Translations under genes and position numbers: made by a program
Part shown: piece by piece, positions 1 through 8,191 of the stretch
Layout: every line of letters begins with the position of its first letter
How positions within the stretch are numbered: the stretch's first letter is position 1
The notes under the pieces: generated by a model
Database searches by the model: none
What the model was told of the DNA's origin: nothing
What the model saw: only the letters and a program-made list of their open reading frames with translations
Source of the DNA: Aquimarina sp. RZ0
Lineage (GTDB): Bacteria > Bacteroidota > Bacteroidia > Flavobacteriales > Flavobacteriaceae
Direction of reading: 5' to 3'
Assembly: GCF_008370685.1 (NCBI RefSeq)
Contig: NZ_VTZU01000066.1
Location: 1-37,768 of the forward strand
Length of the DNA stretch: 37,768 nucleotides

Positions 1-163
1 AATCGATAACTTTCTGAAAATAAAGAAGTTGTTCCTGTGCGTTTGTAACTATTCATCTCACCTGTGTTTAGTCAGTAAAATACTATAACTATTTGATTAA
101 AAATAAATTAATTTTAGAGGTAACCTTTAGTACATTTCATTAATATAGTATTAACTGATAGTT

Positions 164-1195
164 TTACAGGGAAGCATTGACTTGCTTGTCTTCCTGTATA
201 CGATATTTTTGGGGTGTAGTTTTTAAATGTTTCTTAAAAACTGTTGTAAAGTACTGACTGGTAGAAAAACCGCAATTATAAGCCACTTCAGAAGCACTTA
301 AATCTGGATATTCTATCAACATCTCACAAGCCATTCCCAGTCTTTTTTTGGTCAGCACTTGCATTGGCGTAAGATTAGTAAGTTGCTTACAATGATGAGT
401 AAACCTGGTGGTCCCTAAACCTGATGAGTTTGCCATCTCCTCAATAGTCCATCGGTGAGATGGGTTATTACCCAACTCTTCCAAAAACAATTTTGCTGAG
501 CGCAAACTATCTGTCAGTGACTCGTTCAGTATTAGTTTCCCTCTATCAAACATTTCTAAAATCAACACTAACAGTTCATTAATATATATCCTAAGCTTTG
601 ATGAAGGCTCTTGCTCTTTATTATTAAGCAAATTATCGATCTTCTTAAAACAATCTTTTATCTCGGGAGTAGCTTTCCATACAGGCTGCTCGTTTTGTCG
701 TATCGATAATGTCAACCGTTCTAAATCATTTTTAGAAAGCACAATCCAGTCCGGCCATTCCCATTTTTGATGCGGGCGACGCACACCTACATCCAAAATA
801 ACCCAATAAAACTTGCCAATGCCTACATGAGGATTCCCTACTTTATGCTGTTGCCAAGGCCTTGTAATGGTAAAGTCTCCTGCAAACAACTCGGTTTCGC
901 TGTTTTCAACCGCATAAGGCATCGATCCGGATTCTAAAAAATGGAACTCCACTCCTTCATTTCTGTGCCAGTCCAAACCCCAATCCTGCTCAAAATTCGC
1001 ATCCCAATAACCTATCGTATTCAGACCTTCTGTATCTTTTGCTAATCGTTCTCCCGGATATGTATGTCTTGCTAATGCTTTAAACTCTACCATCGATCGT
1101 TGACATGCATCAACAAGAGGAACGCAGGTATCTGCATGAAAGATGGATCCGTTCTCTCCCTTAAAAGGGGTAATTAAATGTCTAATTTTATTCAT
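164..1195 (-). CDS. AraC-family transcriptional regulator
   Basis: Likely cytoplasmic DNA-binding regulator of about 343 residues. The last ~110 residues form the AraC-type double helix-turn-helix: a first HTH around WTIEEMANSSGLGTTRFTHH and a second around SASEVAYNCGFSTSQYFTTV, ending with the family hallmark FKKHLKTTPQKYR. The N-terminal two thirds look like a cupin-type sensor region (residues such as HFLESGSMPYAV and DFTITRPWQQHKVGNP), typical of sugar-responsive members. The frame is open to a TTG at 1216, but ATG 1195 is preferred because that TTG lies inside a TAnnTTTG promoter box. It is divergent from the DUF1080 lipoprotein gene across a 564-bp gap, so control of that gene is possible but not shown. 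The ligand is unknown. Confidence 0.9.
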   Translation of the reverse strand: MNKIRHLITPFKGENGSIFHADTCVPLVDACQRSMVEFKALARHTYPGERLAKDTEGLNTIGYWDANFEQDWGLDWHRNEGVEFHFLESGSMPYAVENSETELFAGDFTITRPWQQHKVGNPHVGIGKFYWVILDVGVRRPHQKWEWPDWIVLSKNDLERLTLSIRQNEQPVWKATPEIKDCFKKIDNLLNNKEQEPSSKLRIYINELLVLILEMFDRGKLILNESLTDSLRSAKLFLEELGNNPSHRWTIEEMANSSGLGTTRFTHHCKQLTNLTPMQVLTKKRLGMACEMLIEYPDLSASEVAYNCGFSTSQYFTTVFKKHLKTTPQKYRIQEDKQVNASL

Positions 1196-1213
1196 TGTAA
1201 AATATTGAACAGT

Positions 1214-1221
1214 CAAATTTA
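1214..1221 (-). promoter_or_regulatory. Bacteroidota -7 box (TAAATTTG) of the AraC-type gene
   Basis: On the minus strand TAAATTTG matches the Bacteroidota -7 consensus TAnnTTTG exactly. Transcription would start near 1207, about a dozen bases before ATG 1195. No TTTG-type -33 element is evident at the usual spacing. Confidence 0.45.
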
Positions 1222-1535
1222 CAAAAAAAATGTAATCTTCAGCTTATCTGAAAAAGTTATTTAAATTTATTCGCTAAACATCTTTTTTTACATAACGATC
1301 ATAAAAAACTCAAAATTATCTTATGCATTTTTTTTGCCTTAGCAAATAGCAATGACACTTCTTCAATTCGATTTAAAATTGAAAAAATATTTATAATACC
1401 ATCCTGATAGATGAACTTGTTTTCTTTTCAATAGATATACACCTGAATCGAGATTGAATCACAAATTAGTACCTTCTATCAAGAGAAATATTTGCACATT
1501 TAAGAATTCATAATGATCACACAAAAGATTATTGA

Positions 1536-1703
1536 GAAACTTTTGTCAATATATATTGTATTTTTACCAAGGTTATTAGAACTCATACTACAGAAAAATC
1601 ATCGAATATAGAATTAGAGTATCCAAATTCTAAAGATGGTTTTCATAGTTTGGCTTTGATAGATTGGCAAATACAAAAATTTGTGGACTATGATGAGTTA
1701 TAA
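1536..1703 (+). pseudogene. Possible gene remnant (C-terminal fragment), unrecognised
   Basis: About 55 codons are open here from just after a TGA to the TAA at 1701-1703, with no good start codon. The translation has protein-like composition, for example SNIELEYPNSKDGFHSLALI followed by DWQIQKFVDYDEL. It looks like the tail of a lost gene rather than random AT-rich DNA, but I do not recognise the family. It may be chance. Confidence 0.25.
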
Positions 1704-1759
1704 AACGTTTCCAATAAAAAAACTAACAATTAGAAAAACTGTATTAAAATCAATACTAT

Positions 1760-2659
1760 ATGAATATGACTAAATTAGCTTTCCCTCTTCTTTTATTACT
1801 ATTTTCATGTTCTTCGGTTATAGAAGAAAAAAATATAGATCATCAGGAAAAATTAAATTGGGAAGAATTAATTGACACCAATTTATCCAATTGGGACACT
1901 TATCTAAGCTACCAGCATCAACCGGGATATGATGGAACTATTCCAAAAAATGAACAAGGAGACTCAATTGCTCCGATAGGATTAAACAAACCTTCTTATA
2001 ACGTCTTTACTACAGTGCAAGAAGGAGATGATATTATTATTAGAAATAGTGGTGAATATTACGGTTGTTTAATCACGAAAAAGGAATATAAAAACTACCA
2101 TTTCCAATTAAAATATAAGTGGGGAAATAAGAAATGGGCTTATCGAAAAAACTTACTCAAAGATTCAGGTATCCTATACCATTCTATCGGACCGATGGCA
2201 GCTGAATATTGGAGATCCTGGATGCTTTCTCAGGAATTTCAAATTATGGAGGGACATACTGGTGATTTCTGGAGTCAAGCAAATTCGGCTATCGATATTA
2301 GAGCTTATAAACCAGAATCTAACTTAGATCCAATGGCACACGAATCTCAAGAGTACTTGCCCATAAGTATGAATAGCCCTTATAAAAATTACTGTTTACG
2401 CAGCGGTAATTATGAGAAAGGACACGATGAATGGAACACACTGGATTTATTTTGTTATGAAGGTAAGAGTCTACACGTAGTGAATGGTGAAGTAGTAATG
2501 ATTTTGAAGAATTCGAGATATATTGATGAAAATGGTAAAAGTATTCCGCTAATCAAAGGAAAGATTCAATTACAAAGTGAGGCTGCCGAAATATTCTTTA
2601 AAGATATCAGAATTAGAAAAATTGATTCTTTAAGTACAAAACACCAATCACTATTTTAA
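1760..2659 (+). CDS. DUF1080 (3-keto-disaccharide hydrolase-like) lipoprotein
   Basis: Predicted lipoprotein of 299 residues. A short signal peptide (residues 1-16) ends in the lipobox LLFSC, with Cys17 as the lipidation site. The rest has the concanavalin-like DUF1080 fold, whose characterised members hydrolyse 3-keto-glycosides. Visible family features are the WEELIDTNLSNWDTY opening, a buried GEYYGCLITKKEYKNYHFQL strand pair, and the closing GKIQLQSEAAEIFFKDIRIRK, which is the typical DUF1080 end (GxIqLQsEgaevxFrnIxI). It probably acts in the periplasm or at the outer membrane on carbohydrate. It is divergent from an AraC-type regulator and convergent with the amidotransferase gene. The exact substrate cannot be told. 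Confidence 0.85.
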   Translation: MNMTKLAFPLLLLLFSCSSVIEEKNIDHQEKLNWEELIDTNLSNWDTYLSYQHQPGYDGTIPKNEQGDSIAPIGLNKPSYNVFTTVQEGDDIIIRNSGEYYGCLITKKEYKNYHFQLKYKWGNKKWAYRKNLLKDSGILYHSIGPMAAEYWRSWMLSQEFQIMEGHTGDFWSQANSAIDIRAYKPESNLDPMAHESQEYLPISMNSPYKNYCLRSGNYEKGHDEWNTLDLFCYEGKSLHVVNGEVVMILKNSRYIDENGKSIPLIKGKIQLQSEAAEIFFKDIRIRKIDSLSTKHQSLF

Positions 2660-2710
2660 TTTTTTTAAAGATATAACATACTAACTACAAAAACCCGAAC
2701 TCATCTTACA

Positions 2711-2729
2711 TATTGATTATTAATCAATA
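2711..2729. repeat. Perfect short palindrome (TATTGATTA-T-TAATCAATA)
   Basis: A 19-bp palindrome with 9-bp arms lies just after the DUF1080 stop and before the larger hairpin at 2747-2808. It could help bidirectional termination or bind a protein. Confidence 0.4.
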
Positions 2730-2746
2730 CATTTAATTTTTTTACT

Positions 2747-2808
2747 ATATAATGAAGTAGTTTTTTCAGCATAGTTTTAGCTATGTCGAAAAAACTACTT
2801 CAATATAT
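2747..2808. repeat. Long imperfect hairpin, convergent intergenic; TAG...CTA-tipped palindrome family (P1)
   Basis: Two 28-bp arms (2747-2774 and 2781-2808) flank a 6-base loop and pair at all but three positions. The arms carry runs of T and A, so the RNA would form a stem with poly-U in either direction. The position between convergent genes suits a bidirectional terminator. Its tip CATAG...CTATG resembles that of four other palindromes in this window. Confidence 0.6.
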
Positions 2809-2861
2809 ATACGATAGAGAACAATAGAAAAAGTTCTAAAATAAAGTCTATAAGTGGGAAT

Positions 2862-3602
2862 TTAGGTCATTATTCCTTTTTGATCAACTACATACTGTTT
2901 TATGAGGTTATCCATAAATGTAAACAAAAGAGCATTCATCGATTTATAATCATTATTTCTTAGTTCTTCTGGAGTTTGAACGTATTTCTCTCCTCTCAAC
3001 CTTTCTAATTCTTCTGTAGAATTCTGAATTAGTAATTCTATAGATTCTGGATTAAACTCCAGATGGCATTGCAATCCATAGACTAATGCTGAATACTGTA
3101 TTATTTGTCTGGGACATCCTTTGCTATATGCTAATACTTTAGCTTCTGATGTTAGTCCTGCCATATCTCCATGCCAATGCCCTACTACGGCATTTTGAGG
3201 GAAATGCAAAAGTTTTTGATCAGAATTACCTTCTTTAGTTTTCCTTATCGGAAAGGAACCTATTTCTGCATATGGGCTTTTTTCTACTGGAGCGCCAAGA
3301 GCTTGTCCTATCATTTGAGCTCCCAGACATACACCAATGACTATTTTGTTATCATTAATAGCCTGATCAATAAGCTCCATCTCAGCTTTGGCATCAAAAT
3401 ATGGACATTCTTCTACTGTGGTATTAGGACTTTGAGGACCTCCCATAATTATAAGACAATCTATATCATCTAAAGATTCTGGTAATTTTTCATGTTGATA
3501 TACTCTGGAGAAGGATAACCTATAACCGCTGGCAATAGCCCAATGCTCTAAGACTCCGGGGCCTTCAAAAACTTCGTGAATTATAAAATGTATATTGATC
3601 AT
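2862..3602 (-). CDS. Class I glutamine amidotransferase (GMP synthase-like)
   Basis: A free-standing class I glutamine amidotransferase domain, 246 residues from the chosen start. Catalytic residues are visible: nucleophile Cys92 in GVCLGAQ, and His180 and Glu182 in QCHLEFNPE. The oxyanion strand IIMGGPQSPN is also present. Stand-alone members are usually annotated GMP synthase-like and hydrolyse gamma-glutamyl amides or hand ammonia to a partner; the partner here is unknown. The frame extends 27 codons further to 3683, but ATG 3602 is preferred because the family starts at MINIHFIIHE and the extension lies in the arm of an inverted repeat (3628-3785). Transcribed alone; its 3' end faces the DUF1080 gene. 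Confidence 0.88.
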   Translation of the reverse strand: MINIHFIIHEVFEGPGVLEHWAIASGYRLSFSRVYQHEKLPESLDDIDCLIIMGGPQSPNTTVEECPYFDAKAEMELIDQAINDNKIVIGVCLGAQMIGQALGAPVEKSPYAEIGSFPIRKTKEGNSDQKLLHFPQNAVVGHWHGDMAGLTSEAKVLAYSKGCPRQIIQYSALVYGLQCHLEFNPESIELLIQNSTEELERLRGEKYVQTPEELRNNDYKSMNALLFTFMDNLIKQYVVDQKGIMT

Positions 3603-3627
3603 ATCGCTATAGTAATTTAAAGAGTTT

Positions 3628-3785
3628 ATACCATTTTGTTTTTTGAATTTACTGTAATAGAAAAGTATATTTTTTTTTAACAAAGAAGAAAAATCAGGTA
3701 TAGCAGAGCTGCTACTTATTTTTATTCTAACGCTAAGTCGAAAAAAGGATTTGCTATTACAGTACGTTCTAAGGATAAATGGTAT
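3628..3785. repeat. Large imperfect inverted repeat, TAGC...GCTA tip (P2)
   Basis: The arms read outward from TAGC-AGAGCT-GCTA at 3701-3714. Matching blocks recur at the same distance from the centre on both sides: TACTGTAATAG at 3650-3660 against CTATTACAGTA at 3754-3764, and ATACCATTT at 3628-3636 against AAATGGTAT at 3777-3785. The sequence between them has diverged. The right arm is also open as a 40-codon frame ending at 3812. The element sits between the amidotransferase and the 390-residue gene. Confidence 0.6.
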
Positions 3786-3847
3786 TATAATTTATCAAAT
3801 GAAATTACCGGCTAAAATCATTTCTTTTGGTCTCACAATTCGAATTG

Positions 3848-3903
3848 AAAAATAATTCGATTCAGTTTACGGTAATTTCAACTAAGAACTGATATTATGT
3901 GTA
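3848..3903. repeat. Dispersed 56-bp repeat, copy A
   Basis: This 56-bp segment matches 7975-8030 with four mismatches and no gaps. Its core is GATTCAGTTTACGGTA followed by AAGAACTGATATTAT. Both copies lie on the same side of a TAGC-tipped palindrome (P2 here, P3 for the other). It contains no reading frame. Confidence 0.75.
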
Positions 3904-4025
3904 TGTTTTTTGATATTTATATATAATAGTACGCACATATTACCAAAAGTAAAATTAATTTTATATAGCATCAATTCTACAATAAGGTATACACTATACT
4001 AATGAAAGGGTGCCTTTTTTATTCA

Positions 4026-4083
4026 ACCAGAATATATAAAAATAGTATGAACTAATTTCTAATACTTTTATACATATTCTGGT
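4026..4083. terminator. Hairpin downstream of the 390-residue gene
   Basis: ACCAGAATATATAAAAATAG (4026-4045) pairs imperfectly with the segment ending ATATTCTGGT at 4083, giving arms of about 22 bp. It begins 21 bp beyond the stop of the minus-strand gene at 4104. The T tract is poor, so termination is only probable. Confidence 0.45.
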
Positions 4084-4103
4084 TTCTATTTTATACAATT
4101 ATA

Positions 4104-5276
4104 TTAGGAAATCACTTTAAGTGCATAATCATACGAATCCTTTATATACTCTAAAATATATGCATTGCTTTTATTTTTTTCGGGAATCAGTTTATAAGTA
4201 TCCCAAAACTCCTTTTCAAACTTATCGCAGACTACGGGATCGGATATCTTTATATCAGATATTCTTTCTACTGCAGACTTGGATTTATTACGTGTATTAG
4301 TCCTGATAAGGACATTTGGGTTTCTGATTTCGTAGGATAGATCTATGGATTCAGATGTCAAACAGAGCGTATAATTATCATATCTCAAAATAGTACTTAA
4401 ATTAAAAATTTGCTCTCTTATCTCATCTTCCGTCAATTCCATTTCAAAATATTTTGGATTCGAAAAATACTGATTCAATGACTCTATATGTATCATATCA
4501 TATCTATTATAATTATTGATATGACGCTTCCAGTTTTCTATTTCTTTTTCTCTACCTGCAATTATTTTAAGAATGTTTTCTTCATTATTTCCTATATTTC
4601 TATAATACCTAGTGATTACAGAAACAGGCAATGTAATTGAAGGTAGAAAAGATGTTGCTAATAAAATATCTCCTTTATAGTTCTTCAGTATACTGCTTCT
4701 ATCTGACAACTCATCTGATTCGTCTAAAATTCCTTTACTTGTTTTTACACTAATGATATCTTTTGTCTTTTCTGAGATGTAAGGAGTCCATTCAAAATTA
4801 TTTGATTCTCCTAATTGCGCAAAGAAAGGCTGGCTATTTTCGATAACAATTGATGTCAACCAATTTGCATTAATCGGGAGTATATTCTCTTTCTTCAAAA
4901 CCTCAACTAATTCATTTTCTTTGCGATGATCACGAGACAAATAAAGGATAAACTCTGTATTATATTGTGCTACAGAATTTATTATTTTCTCTATATCAAA
5001 ATCTTGATCTTGCACAGATCTGCATATAACTCCTACTTTTGTTTTTATAGGTTTTAAAAGAGTAAAAGTTGCAAAATGATCATTGAGAATTTCTAAATCA
5101 TCTACCAGAATACGACTATTGATTCTGGAAATTTTTCGCAACCAATTATAAAAAGTTTCAATGATCTCTTTAGCCTCTTTTGTTACTATCGAATTCACAA
5201 GAGCATCATCAGATTGAGGAGTTGAGATAAATGCTACAATCAGATCTTTCAGGTTTTTTGTTGTTTGTATTTTCAT
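4104..5276 (-). CDS. Unrecognised protein next to a diiron oxygenase
   Basis: A 390-residue soluble protein with no signal peptide or membrane segment; I do not recognise the family. The first part is helical (LKDLIVAFISTPQSDDALVN). A central alpha/beta-looking stretch follows (KTKVGVICRSV, TEFILYLSRDHRKENELVEV). The C-terminal half contains a helical region (EKEIENWKRHINNYNRYDMI) and IRNPNVLIRTNTRN. That tail loosely resembles effector domains of some one-component regulators, but no helix-turn-helix is evident. The frame is open to 5330; ATG 5276 gives the more natural start MKIQTTKNLKDL. It lies 212 bp downstream of the AurF-type gene on the same strand, so the two may share a transcript and a pathway. 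Confidence 0.75.
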   Translation of the reverse strand: MKIQTTKNLKDLIVAFISTPQSDDALVNSIVTKEAKEIIETFYNWLRKISRINSRILVDDLEILNDHFATFTLLKPIKTKVGVICRSVQDQDFDIEKIINSVAQYNTEFILYLSRDHRKENELVEVLKKENILPINANWLTSIVIENSQPFFAQLGESNNFEWTPYISEKTKDIISVKTSKGILDESDELSDRSSILKNYKGDILLATSFLPSITLPVSVITRYYRNIGNNEENILKIIAGREKEIENWKRHINNYNRYDMIHIESLNQYFSNPKYFEMELTEDEIREQIFNLSTILRYDNYTLCLTSESIDLSYEIRNPNVLIRTNTRNKSKSAVERISDIKISDPVVCDKFEKEFWDTYKLIPEKNKSNAYILEYIKDSYDYALKVIS

Positions 5277-5488
5277 TTTATAAAGAATTTTTATGAGTTG
5301 TGTTATTATATTTTGTTTAATTAGAAACATCAGTTATCCATCTGTGCTATTAAGACTTATTACACATACTCCAGGTTATTATTATTTTAATGTTGTAGGT
5401 AAAATATCTATGTTTTTCTACAATAGAATTATCATAAAAAAGAAATGAGATAATTAAAAAACATAGAGGCAGTAATGGTTAAAACACA

Positions 5489-6424
5489 TTACATTTTCAG
5501 TAATTTGTGTTCATTAAACGAATCTTTGATTTTGCTTATCGTAAATAGCTTATTCCTTTTCAACATATTTTTTGTTGGGAAACTAGACTTTCTTATTCCA
5601 TTGAGAATTATATCTGACGAAATCAAATCATTAATGATTTCGCTAGATTCTTCTTCTGAAAAAAACTGAAGTAGTATCTGTTTCAAAACATGCGTATCCG
5701 GATATAAAAAAGCTAAAATCATTTTTGGTAATACTGAACCTATTTTTACCTGCAATTCTTCTGGCATTTTGGGCCATAATATTTCAAAAAATTGCTTAAA
5801 ATAAGCGTGATGTTTCCCCTCATCGGTCGCATGATCTAAAGCAAACTCTCGTATTGCTTTTTGTACCTCTTCATCATTTGGCAATCCTGTTAAAGTTCCT
5901 GTAATTAGTGTTTCTGAAATGATAACAAAAAATACCTTGATCATTTTTTCCAGCTCTTTGGGCTGACTTAATATAATATCATCCAGTTCTTTAAGAAAAT
6001 TAGGCTCTAATCTTAGTGATTTTATTTTGGTGTATTCTTCAATTTTTGAAATAAGAGAGAAAGCCATTTCGGCGTGTGCACCCTCATCTACATATATTTT
6101 TAGAGCATCGTCTTTCATTTCCTGAGATAGCCAGGGCAAAAAAGAAGGAAGTCTAATAAGATTACAAACCTCATTCACAGGTCCTAGTTCAAGCCATACT
6201 GTAAACTCCAAATAATTGTACAATTCTAACACCAATAAAGATTGGATTTTATCTTCTGGCAAACTATTCACCCTTGGATGATTCAGAAGAATTGATTGCT
6301 TCTTTGAAAAAAAATTAAGCCCTTCTTCAAAATCCTGTAATGTAGGATGATCCTTTGTTCTTACAACTGCTGTATCTTGCCATTTTTTGAATCTTGAGAC
6401 ATATTCGTGCGTTGGTCTTTCCAT
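5489..6424 (-). CDS. AurF/CmlI-type diiron oxygenase
   Basis: A 311-residue cytoplasmic ferritin-fold enzyme. All seven metal ligands of the arylamine N-oxygenase AurF can be placed: Glu79, Glu114 and His117 (DEGAHAEM), Glu171 (ISETLITG), His198, Glu202 and His205 (HATDEGKHH). The spacings 35, 3, 27, 4 and 3 equal those of AurF, and only the middle interval differs slightly (54 against 57). The family oxidises an amine to hydroxylamine, nitroso or nitro products, or carries out related O2-dependent steps in natural-product pathways. No peptide synthetase or other biosynthetic gene is in the window, so the substrate is unknown. The unrecognised gene at 4104-5276 follows on the same strand. Confidence 0.88.
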   Translation of the reverse strand: MERPTHEYVSRFKKWQDTAVVRTKDHPTLQDFEEGLNFFSKKQSILLNHPRVNSLPEDKIQSLLVLELYNYLEFTVWLELGPVNEVCNLIRLPSFLPWLSQEMKDDALKIYVDEGAHAEMAFSLISKIEEYTKIKSLRLEPNFLKELDDIILSQPKELEKMIKVFFVIISETLITGTLTGLPNDEEVQKAIREFALDHATDEGKHHAYFKQFFEILWPKMPEELQVKIGSVLPKMILAFLYPDTHVLKQILLQFFSEEESSEIINDLISSDIILNGIRKSSFPTKNMLKRNKLFTISKIKDSFNEHKLLKM

Positions 6425-6472
6425 AATACTAAATTTTAATGAATTTGTGTTGTTTGTTATATCGTTATAGAC

Positions 6473-6506
6473 AATAACTATTGATAAAAAAATATCAATA
6501 GTTATT
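6473..6506. repeat. Perfect 14-bp inverted repeat upstream of the diiron oxygenase gene
   Basis: AATAACTATTGATA and its exact complement flank six A residues. The element lies about 50 bp before the oxygenase start codon on that gene's 5' side. It could be an operator, or a terminator for an unseen transcript entering from upstream. Confidence 0.5.
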
Positions 6507-6963
6507 ATTTATTTTTAAGATTTAGACAACACTAAACATAAAAGCTTACTTAGGAACATCTAATTTTAACAAAAACTAGTCTGCACTTACGCCAAAAAAT
6601 GTAAATTACTTACATAATAGTGAATTCTAACAAAAAAAATAAAACACAACAATTTGAAAAACAATTAATTAGATTAAAAAAAAGAAACATCAACAACTTA
6701 CTCGTAAGAATTTATTTAATATAATTTTACCATACATTTAAAAAAAATAATAAAAAGTGATAGATATTATAATTTTTTACTTATATAATTAGTACGTTCT
6801 TAAAAAACAGATTTATGATATATTGCTGGTTTATATCCATTTTGAAACTATTATACCAGAACTAAGTCATATACCACTTCCGATTTGAAACTACATCCCC
6901 CAAAATCAGAAACAGTATTACATCTCTATTCTATCTGATTAAAAGTTGTCTCAGGGATTAATT

Positions 6964-6990
6964 AAAAAAACCGTTCAGAATTCTGAACGG
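6964..6990 (-). terminator. Intrinsic terminator with perfect 20-bp palindrome
   Basis: CCGTTCAGAATTCTGAACGG (6971-6990) is perfectly self-complementary and is followed on the minus strand by seven T residues (6970-6964). No recognised protein gene lies immediately upstream. Confidence 0.7.
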
Positions 6991-7134
6991 CTCTTAATAA
7001 AGGCTGGCATACCCCCTTAACTGCATACCAGCCAATGTATTTTACTTATCATACCTTATTATATTATTTTACATATCCAAATATCCTCGACTTTATTTGA
7101 TAATTCACATAACTCTTCTAACTTCTTACCTCAG
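6964..7134 (-). ncRNA. Candidate small RNA
   Basis: Three signals line up on the minus strand: a TAGATTTG -7 box at 7141-7148, a stem-loop at 7002-7033 (GGCTGGTATGC pairing with GTATGCCAGCC around AGTTAAGGGG), and a strong intrinsic terminator at 6964-6990. The predicted transcript is about 170 nt. The agarase gene 1.1 kb upstream has its own terminator, so this terminator needs another owner. No start codon opens a plausible small ORF. The family is unknown. Confidence 0.35.
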
Positions 7135-7140
7135 CATAAT

Positions 7141-7148
7141 CAAATCTA
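7141..7148 (-). promoter_or_regulatory. -7 box (TAGATTTG) of the candidate small RNA
   Basis: Exact match to TAnnTTTG on the minus strand, about 150 bp upstream of the orphan terminator. No clear -33 element. Confidence 0.3.
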
Positions 7149-7801
7149 AAATAGTTGTATAAAAATGTGTTTTAATTACCACTTTTCAAACCTTAACTAT
7201 TCAATAAAAAAAATATTAAAATCGTTAATTTTTGTCAAAAATAGCATTTAAACGTAAAAAAACAACATTTAATCCATTTTTTTATAAAATAAAAAAATAA
7301 AAAACACTATCAACCCTGCACAAATATAGAGATATTTCCCCTAAAAAATATTCTATTCCTCTCTCACCAGAACATTTTCTATTAATCATCTGGAAATAAT
7401 TTATATACAATATTGTTTAATCATTCAACTTGATAACTGGATATGATTTTAAAATTACGTAGTGTAAACCCAATATAAAAACGACATCCAGTCGAGACGC
7501 TTCTGATAATTTTTCTCTAGAGCTGGGGGCTTGGACATAATTTATCTATTTTCTAATTTAAAATCACCTGTGTAAATTTGCTTTTTTTGCTTATACCTGA
7601 GCATAAAAAGACGTAAGAAATACGTTAGCAGTATTAATCAAATAAGGTAAGGTGGTATCAATAATAGTGTTGCATTTAACCGAAAAACTGAATCTCATTA
7701 GTATTTATTAACCCTTGTTCATAAAAGTGACAAAACGTTATAAAAAACAGTTATACTATCCTCCCAAATAAAATTTCGCCTACTAAAATATTTCTTATAC
7801 G

Positions 7802-7952
7802 ATTTGTGATTAAAAAATTCGTATAAATTCATTGAATTATTTTTTCTTTATGCAAGGCAAAAAAATCAAGCATAGCTATAGCTACGGTTTATTTTTTAAA
7901 CGAAGTAGAAAGGAAAAAGAAACGATGAATATGCGAAATTTTTAGTTATAAA
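7802..7952. repeat. Large imperfect inverted repeat, TAGC-TATA-GCTA tip (P3)
   Basis: The centre TAGCTATAGCTA (7873-7884) is a perfect 12-bp palindrome. The arms extend about 70 bp each way with interruptions. The outermost matching blocks are ATTTGTGATTAAAAAATTCG (7802-7821) and its diverged complement near 7933-7952. Confidence 0.55.
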
Positions 7953-7974
7953 TCATATTATTGTTTCATACAAA

Positions 7975-8030
7975 AAAAATAATTTGATTCAGTTTACGGT
8001 AGTTTCATCTAAGAACTGATATTATTTGTA
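7975..8030. repeat. Dispersed 56-bp repeat, copy B
   Basis: Matches 3848-3903 at 52 of 56 positions in the same orientation. It begins 23 bp after palindrome P3, just as copy A follows palindrome P2. Confidence 0.75.
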
Positions 8031-8132
8031 GCAGGGTAGAATGCCTTTTTTTTGAATTTTTATCTTAAATCTCATTCTTTAATAAAGAACCAGTTTTATT
8101 TTATGAGACAGGAAAAAGTATCCTAAAAAAAA

Positions 8133-8164
8133 CTCACCCTATATGATAAATCATACAGGGTGAG
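8133..8164 (-). terminator. Intrinsic terminator of the agarase gene
   Basis: CTCACCCTATATGAT and ATCATACAGGGTGAG pair at 14 of 15 positions around a 2-base loop. On the minus strand the stem is followed by eight T residues (8132-8125). It lies 28 bp beyond the agarase stop codon. Confidence 0.85.
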
Positions 8165-8191
8165 AAAACAAGTAATTAAAGTTTGTGGTTA

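Larger units (their letters stand above)
1196..1759. other. Divergent intergenic region between AraC-type and DUF1080 genes
   Basis: AT-rich 564-bp gap with no intact gene. It contains the AraC-side promoter box at 1214-1221 and, in its right third, a short plus-strand open stretch that looks like the decayed 3' end of a gene (1536-1703). No clear promoter for the DUF1080 gene was recognised. Confidence 0.5.
3603..4103. other. Intergenic region packed with repeats
   Basis: About 500 bp without a gene. It holds most of inverted repeat P2, a short segment at 3814-3834 that recurs near 37.3 kb (19 of 21 bases), a 56-bp repeat at 3848-3903 that recurs near 8.0 kb, and a hairpin at 4026-4083. Confidence 0.6.
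6425..8191. other. 1.8-kb gene-poor region
   Basis: No convincing protein-coding gene on either strand. From left to right it holds the inverted repeat at 6473-6506, a candidate minus-strand small RNA with its own terminator and -7 box (6964-7148), the palindrome P3 (7802-7952), copy B of the 56-bp repeat (7975-8030) and the agarase terminator (8133-8164). Confidence 0.6.

Noticed and set aside
3660..3812. Forty-codon plus-strand frame in the right arm of palindrome P2 as a small gene or transposase relic
   Set aside because: The same sequence features are explained by the inverted duplication of the opposite arm. There is no start codon and no recognised family.
7066..7130. Minus-strand stretch translating to KLEELCELSNKVEDIWICKI, protein-like
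   Set aside because: A stop codon lies just upstream and there is no ATG, GTG or TTG start. It probably lies inside the candidate small RNA and is best treated as chance.
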